The position numbers and the translations under genes are program-made. Positions 9,772 through 21,621 of a stretch of DNA of 64,000 nucleotides are shown piece after piece (position 1 is the first letter of the stretch; each line of letters begins with the position of its first letter). Under the pieces are notes generated by a model, which was not told the origin of the DNA, searched no databases, and worked only from the letters and a program-made list of their open reading frames with translations. Source of the stretch: Eutypella sp. D-1 (taxonomy: Eukaryota > Ascomycota > Sordariomycetes > Xylariales > Diatrypaceae); the NCBI GenBank assembly GCA_023313575.1, contig JAJTTP010000009.1, positions 310,001 to 374,000 on the forward strand, in the 5' to 3' direction.

Positions 9772-12015
9772 ATGGACGAAACCAAGGGACAAGCTCGTCA
9801 TGAGGTAATCTCCTCCAAGGATACTGAGCCTTCATCACAGGAGGACCTAAATGAAGTGCGTCAGAGAGCTCTTGTTGAGGTTGAACTTCAAAAGACAGAG
9901 CCTCCTACACTTCCTATCCTGACCCTGTTCCGCAAGCAAAATAGGAAAGACCTCGAGGAGATCGCTACACAGCCGTCCGTCTTTGACGACCCAGAACTCG
10001 CGAAGCACTTCCAGCCTACTGAGAAGTATGAGAACTTGCATCGATTCGACCCCAGTGCTAGATGGACTTGGGCGGAAGAACTTCCACTTATCAACAAGAT
10101 CGACTGGAAGATCACAGCTTGGGCGTGCATCGCGTTCTTCGCACTCGACCTGGATAGAGGGAATCTGAGTCAAGCCAACACAGATAACTTCTTAGAGGAC
10201 TTAGGAATGTCTACTAATGGTGTGTTTTATTTTCTAAGAGACTATGCTTTCGTCACCGGCTAATAATTTCTGAACAGACTATAACTTGGGTAACACCGTG
10301 TTCCGCGTTGCCTTCCTATGTGCAGAACTCCCTTCTCAACTCATAAGCAAGAAGCTAGGTGAGCTTAACCATATAGCCAAGTTGAAACTTAAGCTGACAT
10401 ATCATCTAGGCCCTGATAGATGGGTAGGTCTAACTGGAATTCGGCACTGTTTAATTGAGTTCTAACACTCTACTAGATACCTACTATAATGTGCCTATGG
10501 AGCGTCGTATCCGCTGCACAGTTCTGGTTGAGTGGGCGAACGAGCTTCCTTGTTTGCCGCGTGCTACTGGGAATATGCCAGGGCGGTTTCATCCCAGACA
10601 TCATCCTGTACCTGGTATGTTGACAATGATAAACGGTGTATCTACTTATTGAGAGGGCTAATGTGCATACCACTCCAGTCATATTTCTTCAAGGGTACGG
10701 AGCTCCCCTTTCGCCTGGCTCTTTTCTGGACAACACTTCGGGTCGTGGATGTTATCGCCCCTATCTTGGCGTTCGGGATCTTGCGCCTCCGTGGGGCGGC
10801 GGGTGCTGAAGGCTGGAGATGGCTGTTCCTGATTGAAGGCCTGTTCACGCTCTTGGTCGCCATCTGGTCATGGTTTATGATGGCCGCATCGCCAACGCAG
10901 ACGAAGTCTTGGTATCGCCCCAAGGGGTGGTTCACAGAGCGCGAAGAGGTGATCATGGTCAACCGCATTCTCCGGGATGACCCTTCCAAAGGGGATATGC
11001 ATAATCGGCAAGCGGTGGATCTCAAATTGCTATGGAAATCCATCACCGACTATGATCTTTGGCCTATTTACATTATCGGCCTCATGTTCCAAATCCCATA
11101 CGGGCCGCCAGACCAGTATCTCACACTGACGCTTCGAAATCTCGGCTTCGGTACCTTCAATTCTAATCTACTAACCATCCCAAGTCAGGCGGCCGGTGCT
11201 ATCACGGTAAGGGCAACAGTGATGATGTAATTTTCTTTGGAAGACTTTCTAATCTTCATGCAGATGCTTATCCTAACATACTTCTCGGAGATCTGGAACC
11301 AACGAGCCGCAGTGGGTGCCATCGCTCAGATCTGGATGCTACCTAATATCATCGCGCTGGCCGTTTTACCAAGCGAAACCCCAGCATGGGCTAAGTACGC
11401 GGTCATAACAGTTCTGTTGTCAATGCCAAGTCGTAGGTGGCACCTATTCTCGTACTTGAGGAGATCTTCTCGTTCTTGCTGACACGTGAAATAGCCCATG
11501 CCATCCATGTTGCCTGGTGTAGCCGGAACTCCAATGCTGTGAGAGCTAGGACTGTATCTGCTGCGCTTTACAAGTATGTTGTTCGTCCTTATTGTCATTC
11601 AATCTCTAACGCTCCACTACTAGCATGTTCGTCCAAGTTTCGGGGATCGTGTACTCCAATATCTATCGCGCCGACGATCGTCCCGATTGTAAGTTGAAAA
11701 CCCCTATCTGTTATGATTCCGTATATCGCAGGCTAATTGACTCTATCACCAGACCGCCGTGGTAACAAGCAGTTGGTCGCAGTATGCGCGGCCAATCTCG
11801 TGATATACGCGTTGACCAAGGTTTACTACGTGTGGCGTAATAAAACGAGGGAGGCTGAGTGGAACGCACTTACGCGACAGGTCTGTACTCCCTTTCTAAG
11901 CATCATATTAGTCTGCCGCATAGTCGCTGACTGTTTCTTCTAGGAGCAACTGGACTACGCAGAAACCACTACAGACTCAGGTAACAAGAGGAAGGACTTC
12001 CGATTTGCACACTGA
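9772..12015 (+). CDS. MFS anion:cation symporter, Dal5/allantoate permease-like
   Basis: Ten exons: 9772-10219, 10278-10358, 10410-10423, 10477-10614, 10679-11206, 11264-11432, 11495-11573, 11624-11688, 11753-11880, 11944-12015. This gives 573 residues and an intact frame. It is a plasma-membrane carrier of the fungal ACS family (allantoate, nicotinate, pantothenate and similar carboxylates). Evidence is the long hydrophilic N-terminus, then about 12 membrane segments, with family blocks such as [31 protein letters not shown], the [19 protein letters not shown] loop, and [12 protein letters not shown] with a TREAEW C-terminal cytosolic end. Exon 3 has only 14 nt, but is required to write GPDRW between transmembrane helices. 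The substrate cannot be told from sequence alone. Confidence 0.88.
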
Positions 12016-12189
12016 TTCCAAGGACTTGATAGATGGGTTTACTTAATAGTGGGAACTGGTACTCTTCGTGTGCCCCCAAAAGTCTAACATCTAGTCCACC
12101 ACATTTTCTCTGTTTCTTTCTCCATACTATGCATTATCGTCTTAAGTTGGTTTCATGCTCGTTATAAGGCTTTTTAAAATCCGATTCCA

Positions 12190-14124
12190 TCAAGCTTGCG
12201 TTATACGCTCAATCTCGGCATCTATGAACGCCTGCGGCCTGCGCCTCTGTGTCATTTCTGATTTTCCAAATACGAACACCGACGGGTGTCTCATGAACAT
12301 CTGATCCATGTCCTCAAGCGTTCTGTTGGAGGTCTCTGGGTAGAAGCAGAAGACTACGGGGAAGAAGCTAAAGCAGATGATGCCAAATACTTAAGCCACA
12401 TTGTTAGCAGATGACATACAATATGACAAACAGATATATCACGTAACTTACTCAAGTAGAACGCCCAATGGAGGCGATCAATGCCAACCTTTGTGAACTG
12501 AACGACTGCAAAGCCCCCTATCCAGTTGGTAGCTGTCGCAGCAGCAGCGCCGCGTGTCCTCCAACCTAGGGAGTTTACCTCGGCGCTATAGACCCAAGGA
12601 ACGCTCGAAAAACTCGTTCCGAAGAAGACATGATATACAATGAACATCGCCGTTGTCACACTGCCCATCTATCCAGCCCGTTAGCTTCATAGCCAGATGA
12701 ACTAGTATATGTGAGACTTGCTAGTTTCTTCTTCGACTCATCCTCGGTTCCTGCCTTGAGACATAACGATGCGATGAGATGACAGAGACCCATGGTGATG
12801 GCCCCGTAAAGCATCATTCTACCGGGCTTAGTGACTTTCCACGGCTATGTTACCTAGCTGTGATGGATACTTACTTTCGTCGTCCAAACCGATCGATCAC
12901 CAGTAAACTTCCAAACGCAGCTACCAGGTACACAGTGCTGCTGACAGCAGAGAGAAGACGGCTCATCTCTTGATCGAAGCCAACGTTCTCCTTCAGTAGA
13001 GTCGGTAGGTAGAAGCCTAATCCTAAATTAACCGTGCGTCCAGGGTAAGGAGGTAGCAGAGCAGCGTCTTACCCAAGGCATTAATTCCGCTAAACTGCTG
13101 CATGAACTGCGTCCCGCAAGAGAGCAAAAGCCGGCGGAAGTTATGAGTCTTGTCGCGGAAACAGAGAACATCCATGATAGGGACTCGATCCTCCCGCTCA
13201 AGCTGTATGGCTCCCTTAATGGAACGGAACTCAGACACTACGACAGGATCCTCAATCGCGACCATGCTGCCGGCTAGCCGGGCAATGACTGGTATCGCGT
13301 CCTCCTCCCTGCCCGCGAGAAGCAACCACCTCGGAGATTCGGGGACAAAAAAGAGGATCGGGCCTATCATCAGCGGGAAGAGAAGTTGCAGAGCCAGCGG
13401 AAACCTCCACTGGAGTGGGCCATTCTGAAAGTACAGCCCGTAACTCACCCAGTTGGCTAGAGCGAACGTCGATACGTTCGAAGAAGCACCGATTACGACT
13501 AGCTTTCCCCGCTGGTGTGACTTCGCGCACTCGGAAAGGAAGACTGGTGTCATGGTTGATGTTAAGCCCATACCGAAGCCGTTTACGAGCCGCCCAACGA
13601 TCATCTGAGGGAGGTGCCACGCGACGGCTTGAAGGACAGCGCCCACGAAATTGAACAGGAGGCCCCACGCGATGGTCTTCTTTCGACCGAGTTTATCGCC
13701 CATGATAAAAGCTGTGATTGATCCGACGAAGGCACCGAGCTTGTGTTCCGGGTTAACCGACCTAGCACAGGGATGTCGAACATGCGAAGGATGATATCAC
13801 AAGGATTGACTTACCAGGAAACAGCTAGTCGTTATGCCTGAGATATTGGCATCCAGCGTCTGCGGGAACTGCCGCTTGAAATCATCCGATACGAGAACGC
13901 CCGCAAAGACGCCCTATTAACACTCCTGTTAGGACTCCAGATCGTCTTGTGGCAGTACTGAATGACGCACCTGGCAATAGCCGAACCAACATGATGACAC
14001 TGTGACCCATCGGTGTTAGAGATAGTAGATCAAGTCTGGAAATGGAACTCTCACGAGCATCGACCAGGGTAATCAAAGCGATAAGTAACCCTCCGGCTAC
14101 CTGCTTCTTCGTTTGAAGAATCAT
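12190..14124 (-). CDS. MFS sugar porter (hexose/disaccharide transporter family)
   Basis: Eight exons, in transcription order 14124-14055, 13999-13971, 13913-13815, 13739-13073, 13022-12875, 12818-12722, 12668-12452 and 12389-12190; 508 residues. Proton-coupled sugar uptake at the plasma membrane is expected. Signatures are FGYCQGVFAGVL in helix 1, GDKLGRKK at 80-87, GRLVNGFGMG with PVFLSECA, PESPRWLL at about 199-206, QQFSGINALG, DRFGRRK and PETSNRTLEDMD near the C-terminus. One intron (12669-12721) starts with GCAAGT, a GC-AG intron. The chosen ATG (14124) is the first in frame, but 12 further in-frame codons without an ATG precede it. It shares its strand with the methyltransferase upstream. 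Sugar identity is not deducible. Confidence 0.88.
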
Positions 14125-14889
14125 CTCGATTGGGTACTCGTCTGGTTTCCCGTAAGGAGCGCGATATTACAAGCTTTCTAACCCCAGACTGCTAATTGGG
14201 AAGAAAGGCAGACAAGCCAGTGAAGCTTCCGTAGCAAAGCCCCTACTCGGGACATCTGATGTGATTATCTCTACTCTTTACGGGAAAAGAAGATTTTTCA
14301 TATAAGGGGATTGGCACTTGAGGTCTAGGATGCGGTCCGTCAGGCCTCTAGTGCCGCAACCCACAAAACCCTGCATGTCCCGCACCGAAGCCGGATGCAG
14401 TGTCCGTGGGGCCCCGTGGGCCGGGCCTTGGCCTCCTTACAACAGGCACAATAAATCCTGACTATATCGTAAAACTTATACTCATGATTAGCGGTGACAT
14501 TGGCCAACGGTGGTATCGAAGGATCTGAAATTACTCACCCATGTCTAGATCAGGGATAAGTCTGCGGAGATAGCTGGGCCGGTTTCCGGCCGTTGCCAAA
14601 GCATTTACATCATCCACAAGTAAATCAAACGTTAGGATGCAAGATTATGCAACGGATAAACGAAACTGCATGTTATAGCTCTATTAGCTTTCAAAGAATT
14701 ATTATATTTCAGAAATGACCGGACCGCGACTACGCAGGAGCGTACGTAGCTTAAGAAAACACGGCCTCTGCAACATTGGAGAGTCAAGGCAAACAATTCG
14801 ATCGTGCCTCGATTACTCGCAAACTAATCGAAAAATTACCCAACAGGGTCTGGCTCAACTTCTAATGCTATAGTCTACACACCGCCCCG
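14125..14889. other. Intergenic between sugar porter and methyltransferase
   Basis: About 765 nt. The first 36 nt (14125-14160) extend the porter frame without an ATG. A GC-rich stretch lies near 14400-14430. No gene or RNA is evident. Confidence 0.45.
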
Positions 14890-15735
14890 TCAGAATTCGA
14901 AGCGATGATTGAGATTAAGGCTTCGGAACCCAGGCAGAGAGCGATACGTAGTGAAAGTCAACCGCGTCGATTGCGGCACATTGCCGAAACCGTTGGCATC
15001 CCAAGGGTGTAGGCAATCGCGGAGTTTCAAGCGGGGGTGCATCCGCTCGATGACCTCGGGGTACCTGACCGCCCAGGTGAACGATGCGCCCACGTTATGG
15101 ACAGGCGCGAAGAGGCTTTGCATGCGGATGGACATGGGCCCAACGGTGTCAAAGAGCAGCTCTCCCGTGTTAAAATGGTCCACGAGGCAGCGTATAAGCG
15201 TGGAGCCAGTCTCCTTCGTGAGGTACGGCGTCAGACCTTCAAAGACGACGACGGTGGGGCGGTCGGCAGGGATGTGTGCTAGCCACCCCTCATCCGTCAC
15301 ATTCGCGGATACGAGCGAGTAATCCCCGTCAGGCTCTTCACACACCTTCTTCCGCAGATCTACGACATCAGGAAAGTCGACATCGATCCAGCGGACATTA
15401 GTGCCGGGTGCGTTCCATCTCACGCGGCGGCAGCGGGTGTCAAGCCCACAAGCCAAATGGAGGACGGTGGCTTCGCTATGATTTGCGAGAAAATCGGCAG
15501 TCCATTCGTCGAGCTGCCGGACTCGAAGAAGCACCATCTCTCGGACGTAACTCCCTTTCATGTTGGACGGGGCGTGCTCGATCTTTTCGAGAACCCCGGC
15601 CGCCCATTTGTCGTTAACGACGGGTTTTGACCGGCAGGCATCCTGAACTCGTGCGAGCAGAGTAATGAGCAGTGTCGTCTGGGTGGGGGTCAGTGTGGTG
15701 ACGTTGAGCCGCTGGTCAAGGCTTGGGCTGTCCAT
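14890..15735 (-). CDS. SAM-dependent methyltransferase, LCM/TcmP-like
   Basis: Single exon of 281 codons from an ATG at 15735. The leucine-carboxyl-methyltransferase-type fold (Pfam LCM, TcmP-like small-molecule O-methyltransferases) is shown by the SAM motif TVLHLACGLDTRCRRV, the following WIDVDFPDVVDLRKK acidic-loop block, and VVVFEGLTPYLTKE. Length fits the small-molecule branch rather than the longer eukaryotic PP2A methyltransferase LCMT1. The product would be an O-methylated or carboxymethylated metabolite; the substrate is unknown. It is cytosolic, with no signal or membrane segment. It lies upstream of the sugar porter on the same strand, about 770 nt away, with no biosynthetic core enzyme nearby. 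Confidence 0.82.
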   Translation of the reverse strand: MDSPSLDQRLNVTTLTPTQTTLLITLLARVQDACRSKPVVNDKWAAGVLEKIEHAPSNMKGSYVREMVLLRVRQLDEWTADFLANHSEATVLHLACGLDTRCRRVRWNAPGTNVRWIDVDFPDVVDLRKKVCEEPDGDYSLVSANVTDEGWLAHIPADRPTVVVFEGLTPYLTKETGSTLIRCLVDHFNTGELLFDTVGPMSIRMQSLFAPVHNVGASFTWAVRYPEVIERMHPRLKLRDCLHPWDANGFGNVPQSTRLTFTTYRSLPGFRSLNLNHRFEF

Positions 15736-17251
15736 GGTAATGGCCGATATCTCCTCTTGGGCTTCTAATGTTAAGAGGATGATAGAACAACAGTATATTG
15801 GTGGGGACTAAGACCGACGGGGATGGGGCGGTATACACACATACTCTCTCTCTCTCTTTCTCCATGTCTTATATATATATGTGTTGTTGTGAATTCAAGC
15901 GGAGCAGAATATTTTGATCTTCGATATCAGGAGGTGCTAGACCTACCCCGGCCTACCTCTTGGGATGCTTCCCGTCCTCGGCCCTCCATCATGTCAGCGA
16001 AGGGCGAAAGTGACGTTATCCACCGGAGGCGGGGATAGACGCGGAGAGCGAGGCAAGTCGTAGATTTTCCCAGGCTTACATCCCCCAGCTGGTGATCGTC
16101 CCGGACTTGATCACATTGTCACCTTCGATTGGAACATAACTGGTACGCACAAAGATGGAGTACTAGTGCTGATGTTCAGATGCGACGCTGCTTTCCTATC
16201 TACGGACATGGCAGAAACAGTGTGTCTTCTGGTGTTATATGGATCTTGTAGGATATGAATTCCATGTACAAATATTCAATTTACCTAAATCGTGTCCTAG
16301 ATCATGAGATGGTCGCTGCATGATCCGTTCGAAACCCGTAGGGGCTAGCTGACAGTTAATTCTAGTACGGCTCAAAGAGCCGGGGAAAGTAACGGATCTA
16401 GCCGGACCCGGACCTGGTCTTTGGGCGCTTGGTTCTTTGGCTAGAGATGTTGGTTAATAACTGTGTTTTTTGTGATCAGGATCGTTAACAATCATACCGG
16501 GTTTGATTGTGGTGTCCCGTTAAGATTTTGGTGTTCCACTGCATCCTTAAGTTCCAAGGTTCAAATGTTGCTAAGTTACCTTAGGTACCTAGATAGGCTG
16601 GTTACTGGTTGGTAGCGACGATGTAGTAGTGGTAGATGGTGGATGCCTAGGTGAGTATAGGGGTAGAGAACCCTCCAGGGCCAGGGGCGATCTCTTGCAA
16701 TATTTATCAAGATCGATCTTATTAGTGATGTCAACAACTTGTAAGTGACCCTAGGTAGCCAATTAAAATTTCTCTTTCAATATATAGGTGCTTGTATGCC
16801 AAGGTGTAAGGAAAGAGAAGCCGAAAAGCTTAGAGTGACCTCGGGGCTCGCTTGTTTTAGGTACCGACCTTATCGAATTAGCATTTCAGGTACCCACTAC
16901 TTAGGTACCTGAAAGACTAACCTGCCTGTTTGTAGCTACCCAGCAAACCCCTACAGAGTTACCTACAAGCTAAGTACCTACTGCAGGTACTTTATACTTC
17001 ATACTACTCATTGTATCTAGAAGATTACATCGTCACCTTACTCTCTTTCAACTTCTTCCTTTAACAACAATCTACTAACTGCCTGGTAGTCCTCGACAGG
17101 GCACTACATTATAAAGGTATTTGATATACCCCGATGCGTAGGGATATTCGATCGCTATTATATATGACTTATATGGCTGATATCTCATCCATCTTCTACT
17201 AATCTTGGCTTCTCCTGGGTGACTAGGTCCTTCGAACACGTAAGACCAATC
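15736..17251. other. 1.5-kb intergenic with TAGGTACCTA-type motifs and microsatellites
   Basis: Contains a CT microsatellite at about 15844-15863, a TA run at about 15870-15880, and repeated palindromic TTAGGTACCTA-like words (about 16578-16592, 16855-16915, 16974-16992). No gene is seen. It probably holds the promoter of the nuclease gene at 17252. Confidence 0.5.
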
Positions 17252-19529
17252 ATGTCTACATTCACGGGAACAGTCCATGAATTTCCCGATATCCGGAGTT
17301 AGTAGTCTTCTATTTGCGTTGTCCTGGCATGTAATCTCTCACCTAGACTCTGCACTAACCATATATCGGCGCAAACTGCAGTTGACTACTTCTGCGAACT
17401 CGACCGGAGGCCTGCTTTGGCCTGCTTTCTCAGCCACGTCCACAGTGACCACCTTGAGGGATTAGATACCCTGAAGAGCCCCTTGTATAAGACAGCCACA
17501 GCCCCCTCACTACTTGTGAGCCGCGATCTTTATTGCTAACTCAAATCCAGTGTCTACTGTTCTCCAGCAACAAGAGAGATATTGCTTCGCTTGGAGAAGA
17601 CACCGTCCAGGCTCAACTATGCTCAGGGTATCACGGAGAAGCGAAGTCCGACCTACAAGGACCTAGCAAAAATTGTGAAATCATTACCACTTGAGACACC
17701 AGCTATTATCGAACTCAAGCCCGGCTTACAAATTCAAGTCACCTTACTGGATGCGAATCACTGCGTAGGGGCTGTTATGTTTCTTGTCGAAGGGGATGGC
17801 AAAGCTATACTGTATACCGGAGACATTCGAAGTGAGCCATGGTGGGTGAACGCCATCGCTCGCAACCCCTGTATCATTGAGTACGCATCTGGCTTGAAGC
17901 GGCTTGACTGCATATATCTTGATACGTCTATGTTAGACGATTATCATCTTGAGTCAAAAGCAAACGGCGTGCAGGAACTTTTAAAGAAGGTGGCACAATA
18001 CCCTGACGATACCACTTTTCATTTCCAAGCCTGGACCTATGGGTGATTATAATCTACCTCCGAATCTATGCTTTAACTAATGGTACGATTATAGTTATGA
18101 AGAAGTCTGGATAGCCCTGGCGAAGGCCTTGGGATCAAAGGTAAATAGCACCAATACTTCATACCCCTGCCAAGTGTAAACTAAGTTGAGCCTGAAGATA
18201 CACGTCGACAGTTATAAAATGCGGATTTACATGGCCCTGGTATCTACCAATAAAAGTACCCAGGAGGGCTTCCCTATCCTCACCCACCATGCCAAGGAAG
18301 CACCCTCACTTGTCGGGTTCACCTGCGGGAACAGTCAAAGTGAGGGTTACCTTACACATGACGAAGATGCGAGGATTCATAGTTGCGAGAAAGGCACACC
18401 GTGCTCTGTCATGAACAACATTGAGACCAAGCCAGTGGTCTGGATACGGCCCATAATCGCACATCTTGCGAATGGACAAGACGTGGTCGAGGTCGGGATC
18501 GGCGGCGGCGGCGACGACCTAGTAGAGAAACAGGGATTAAAAGACCTGAAACCCGAGGACGTTAAGGAACTGATAAAAATGTATGTCCGCGATTCCTTTA
18601 AGTGCCATACTGTGAATACTGATGATTATAGGAATGTTCCCGAACTTCTCCAAGAGACATTTACGGACTTCTTGCTTAAAGACGTATACAAGCTTGGTGA
18701 TGCTCCGCGAGTATCAACGCATGTCAAACAGCTAGCGGAAAATGTTATTGAAGCTTTGACATCCATCCACCACCCTCCCGACACCAAATCTAAGAACACC
18801 ACAGATGAGGGACTCGTAAATGGACTACCTGGCCGTATTACGTTCCCTTACGCCAGGCACTCGTCACTGCCAGAACTGAAGCATCTTGTTCAAACATTCA
18901 TGCCAAAGGATGTATGGCCATGTACTTACGATTTTGACGTCTGGGAGGAGAAAGACTATAGCATACGCACCCTTTTTGGCGATTGTTGCTCTGAAGACGT
19001 CTTCATACACGATCAACTTGTTGAACAGGTACGGAAAAAATGGCAGACCGGGGACGGTGCGGAATCTACTGATTCCGAGAACACCCAGCGAACAGCTTCA
19101 TCCCTGCCGATAGCCTCGAGTCCACCTCACCCTTCTAGCGACACGGATGAGCCTGAGGAACAGGGGCGCACAACAACGCTCCCGGCACCCATTGACTTGA
19201 GCACCGTTGGCGCACAGGATTGTGGGATGGCGGTTCCGGGGGTCCTCTCTGTAGCAGCCGAGGAAGATGTCACAGCACTGACACAGCCACCACCGAAGCG
19301 TAGTTACGAGGATTTTTGCGAGGGTCACGAAGGCCATTGCAGTGAAACAGAGCCCGAGTTCCAAGGCGATTCGCAGGAATCCCCACTGTCGGCGTCCACA
19401 TATGAAGCCCGGCTTCGTGCGTATAGGACTGCGCGGGGAATGGTGACCAGCGACGAATGGAACGTCATCGGGTTGCTTTCCACGACAGATCACCACACGA
19501 TTCCGGAACCAGAGCTTGGTGAGCCGTGA
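17252..19529 (+). CDS. SNM1/Artemis-like metallo-beta-lactamase DNA nuclease
   Basis: Five exons, 17252-17297, 17382-17484, 17551-18042, 18095-18140 and 18198-19529; 672 residues. The beta-CASP/metallo-beta-lactamase family processes DNA ends in interstrand cross-link repair and end joining. The N-terminus (MSTFTGTVHEFPDIR) and the metal motif HVHSDH at 34-39 are spread over exons 1-2. H120 lies in DANHCVGAVMF, where the usual HCPGA has V for P, and D141 in YTGDIRSEPWW. After the catalytic half comes a long region including CGNSQSEGYL, IHSCEKG.PCSV and a Gly-rich GIGGGGDD stretch typical of the fungal Artemis-like branch, then a low-complexity acidic C-terminus. Introns 1-4 all have good GT..AG ends and restore the frame. 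It is more like Artemis/SNM1C than PSO2 because the MBL fold starts at the N-terminus. Confidence 0.85.
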
Positions 19530-20791
19530 GGGGCCTCATGTCGTGCGACTCGCCAGTTGCTTTTTCTAGGAATGCCCGCCTCAAGCGCAGCAACGGAGGC
19601 CATGCCTGGCATTGTACACCAAGCAATCGATCATGACATACTTGTCAAGATAATTCAAAGATTGAGTTGAGCAAAGTGCAGCTGGAAGTACCTCGATGGT
19701 ATACTCATCACATGGGACACCTATCTCGTTTGATTGCGAATTATTTAGCAGATCACTTACGCATATAACTACCACGAGCAAGAAGACAGCATCGTGGCTT
19801 TTAGCTGCATGGACGCGACGTTTCCTGTTCAAGCAGAAACCCCTCTTTATGGACCGGATAGCTGGAGGCGTACTTGATCGAGCCAATCGCCGAAGTGAAA
19901 TGCAGGATCGGGTACACCTGCGTCGCAATAGCATGAATATTGCACAGATCAATGTGCGGGGTGCAGAAAGATGCTCAAATGTGAGCACGGAGATGCCGTG
20001 TCGCCATGTTTCGTGAAATGCACAGATCGATGCATTTCAGGTCGCCATATCGTAGCGCCGGGTTGACATGAATCGTAGGCAGAACCGATATGCGGTGAGG
20101 GGTTAAGATCGTGGGATTGGGCCCGATCTCATATGAATTGAAGCGTTCCCTGTTTGAAAACCTCTTTGCTTTTCTCTATAGATGTGTCCGACGCTGCGCA
20201 AGCCGCGATGTTGATATATATCAATTACCATGCGCAGTCCCTACGGCATACGTAGGCATGTTTCACATACTGCAACTGTAACTCGCGGGGAAGACCGTTC
20301 AGCTTGCCTGGGGATCGCGACGCTTGACCAAGTTCAGACTCCGGCATGTTGATCTCGGAAAAAAGCATGCAAATAATGATGCAGAAAGTCCCGAACTTCC
20401 GCCTCCCCGCCAGAATCGTTATATCGCCACGTTACCAAGCACCGGGGAGGAGGACCAAAAAGCCAGACATGCATGTTGAGCGCAGTTGCATGGAATAGAT
20501 GCTGCGGGGGTGATTGGCTACTACCGGCCCAACCAGCCAAGTCAGCCACAGAGGGCGTATAGACAGTGATATAATCAATACGTTGAAATCGATATGATGA
20601 AAGGAAAAGGGGGAGTTGGGAGCTCATGAGGACGCTCTGATACCTATAAAGGGATCCTCTTCCGCTCACAGAAGAACAGAAATATTCCCATCGCATCCAA
20701 ACATAGAGGACGCACTGCAAAGCAAAAGTCGAATTAACCACCACTCACCAAAGAATATTCAACTGACCATCTATCTATCTACTCTGTCAAC
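19530..20791. other. 1.26-kb intergenic, promoter of lectin gene at right end
   Basis: No convincing gene; frames such as 19581-19988 (minus) and 20334-20744 (minus) lack family features. The last 150 nt contain a TATA element listed separately. Confidence 0.5.
20645..20651 (+). promoter_or_regulatory. TATA box of lectin gene
   Basis: TATAAAG lies 147 nt upstream of the lectin ATG, followed by a leader without ATG in good context. The spacing is a little long but normal for a fungal gene with a 100-nt 5' UTR. Confidence 0.4.
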
Positions 20792-21621
20792 ATGGGCTTC
20801 ACCGGTCCCGCCATCTACGAGATCGTGCCGTACCAGGCGCCGACCCTCAACATGAACTCCTGGGAGGGCAAGATGGAGCCCGGAGCGCCCGTCAAGACCT
20901 AGTGAGTCCCCCCGATCTCTACGTGCGCCATACACACATACCCCAAGGAACACGGCCTTCTCATCGTCGAGTAATAACTGACCCATTGCACTCTTTGTCC
21001 ATAACACAAGCGGCCGCGGAAGTAATCCATCCACCAACGCGCTCTGGCAGGTTGCGCTGGTCGCCGGATCGGGCGACAGTGCCGAGTATATCATCTCCAA
21101 CGTGAGGACCGGGTACTTCCTCACTGCTACAGGTGAGACGCATGGAAGGGGACAAAGTCCGTGTGTATGTGTATGTGTGAATGAATGACTGACCTGACCG
21201 GATGGGGTCGAGCGCAGCCGACAACACCGTTGCCTCCACCCCTCAGATCTCGCCGGCCGACCCCTCGTGCCGCTGGTACATCAAGTCCAGGACCACCAAC
21301 GGCTACGACGTGTTTACGTGAGTCTTTCCTGCATGTCTACTTGCCTACTTGACAACCCCCCTCACCCTCTTCAATCATACGAACCTCTCAACCCCCCTTA
21401 ACCCCGTACCATGTCTCTCCACGCGAGACGACAATGACTATAATCGGACAACATCAGCTGACATCACGCCTCCCCGGGGTCCCAGGATCACCAACAAGGT
21501 CTCGAGCCGCGGCCAGCTTGGCGTTGCGAACTTCTCCACGCAGTCCGGCGCTGAGATCCTCGCGCAGAACGCTACCGACGAGGACAACCGCAAGTGGTAC
21601 TTCGACGAGAGGAAGGTCTAA
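20792..21621 (+). CDS. Small ricin-B-type beta-trefoil lectin
   Basis: Four exons, 20792-20901, 21011-21132, 21218-21317 and 21486-21621; 155 residues, single domain, no signal peptide. The repeating pattern YEIVPYQAPTLNMNSW, ALWQVALV..YIISNVRTGYFLTA, CRWYIKS...YDVFTITNKVSSRGQLGVAN and NRKWYFDE, with three xxxW units about 45 residues apart, is the QxW-like beta-trefoil of fungal ricin-B lectins. These cytosolic, unconventionally stored lectins bind galactosides or GalNAc-type glycans, and several defend fruiting bodies against nematodes and insects; that role here is inference. Base composition is very GC-rich, and it converges on the phospholipase C gene. A CBM13-like or actin-crosslinking trefoil is the alternative. 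Confidence 0.72.

Noticed and set aside
5737..15735. Secondary-metabolite gene cluster (FMO, methyltransferase, two transporters)
   Set aside because: No polyketide synthase, NRPS, terpene cyclase or pathway transcription factor in the window, and the genes are interleaved with unrelated ones and have separate promoters.
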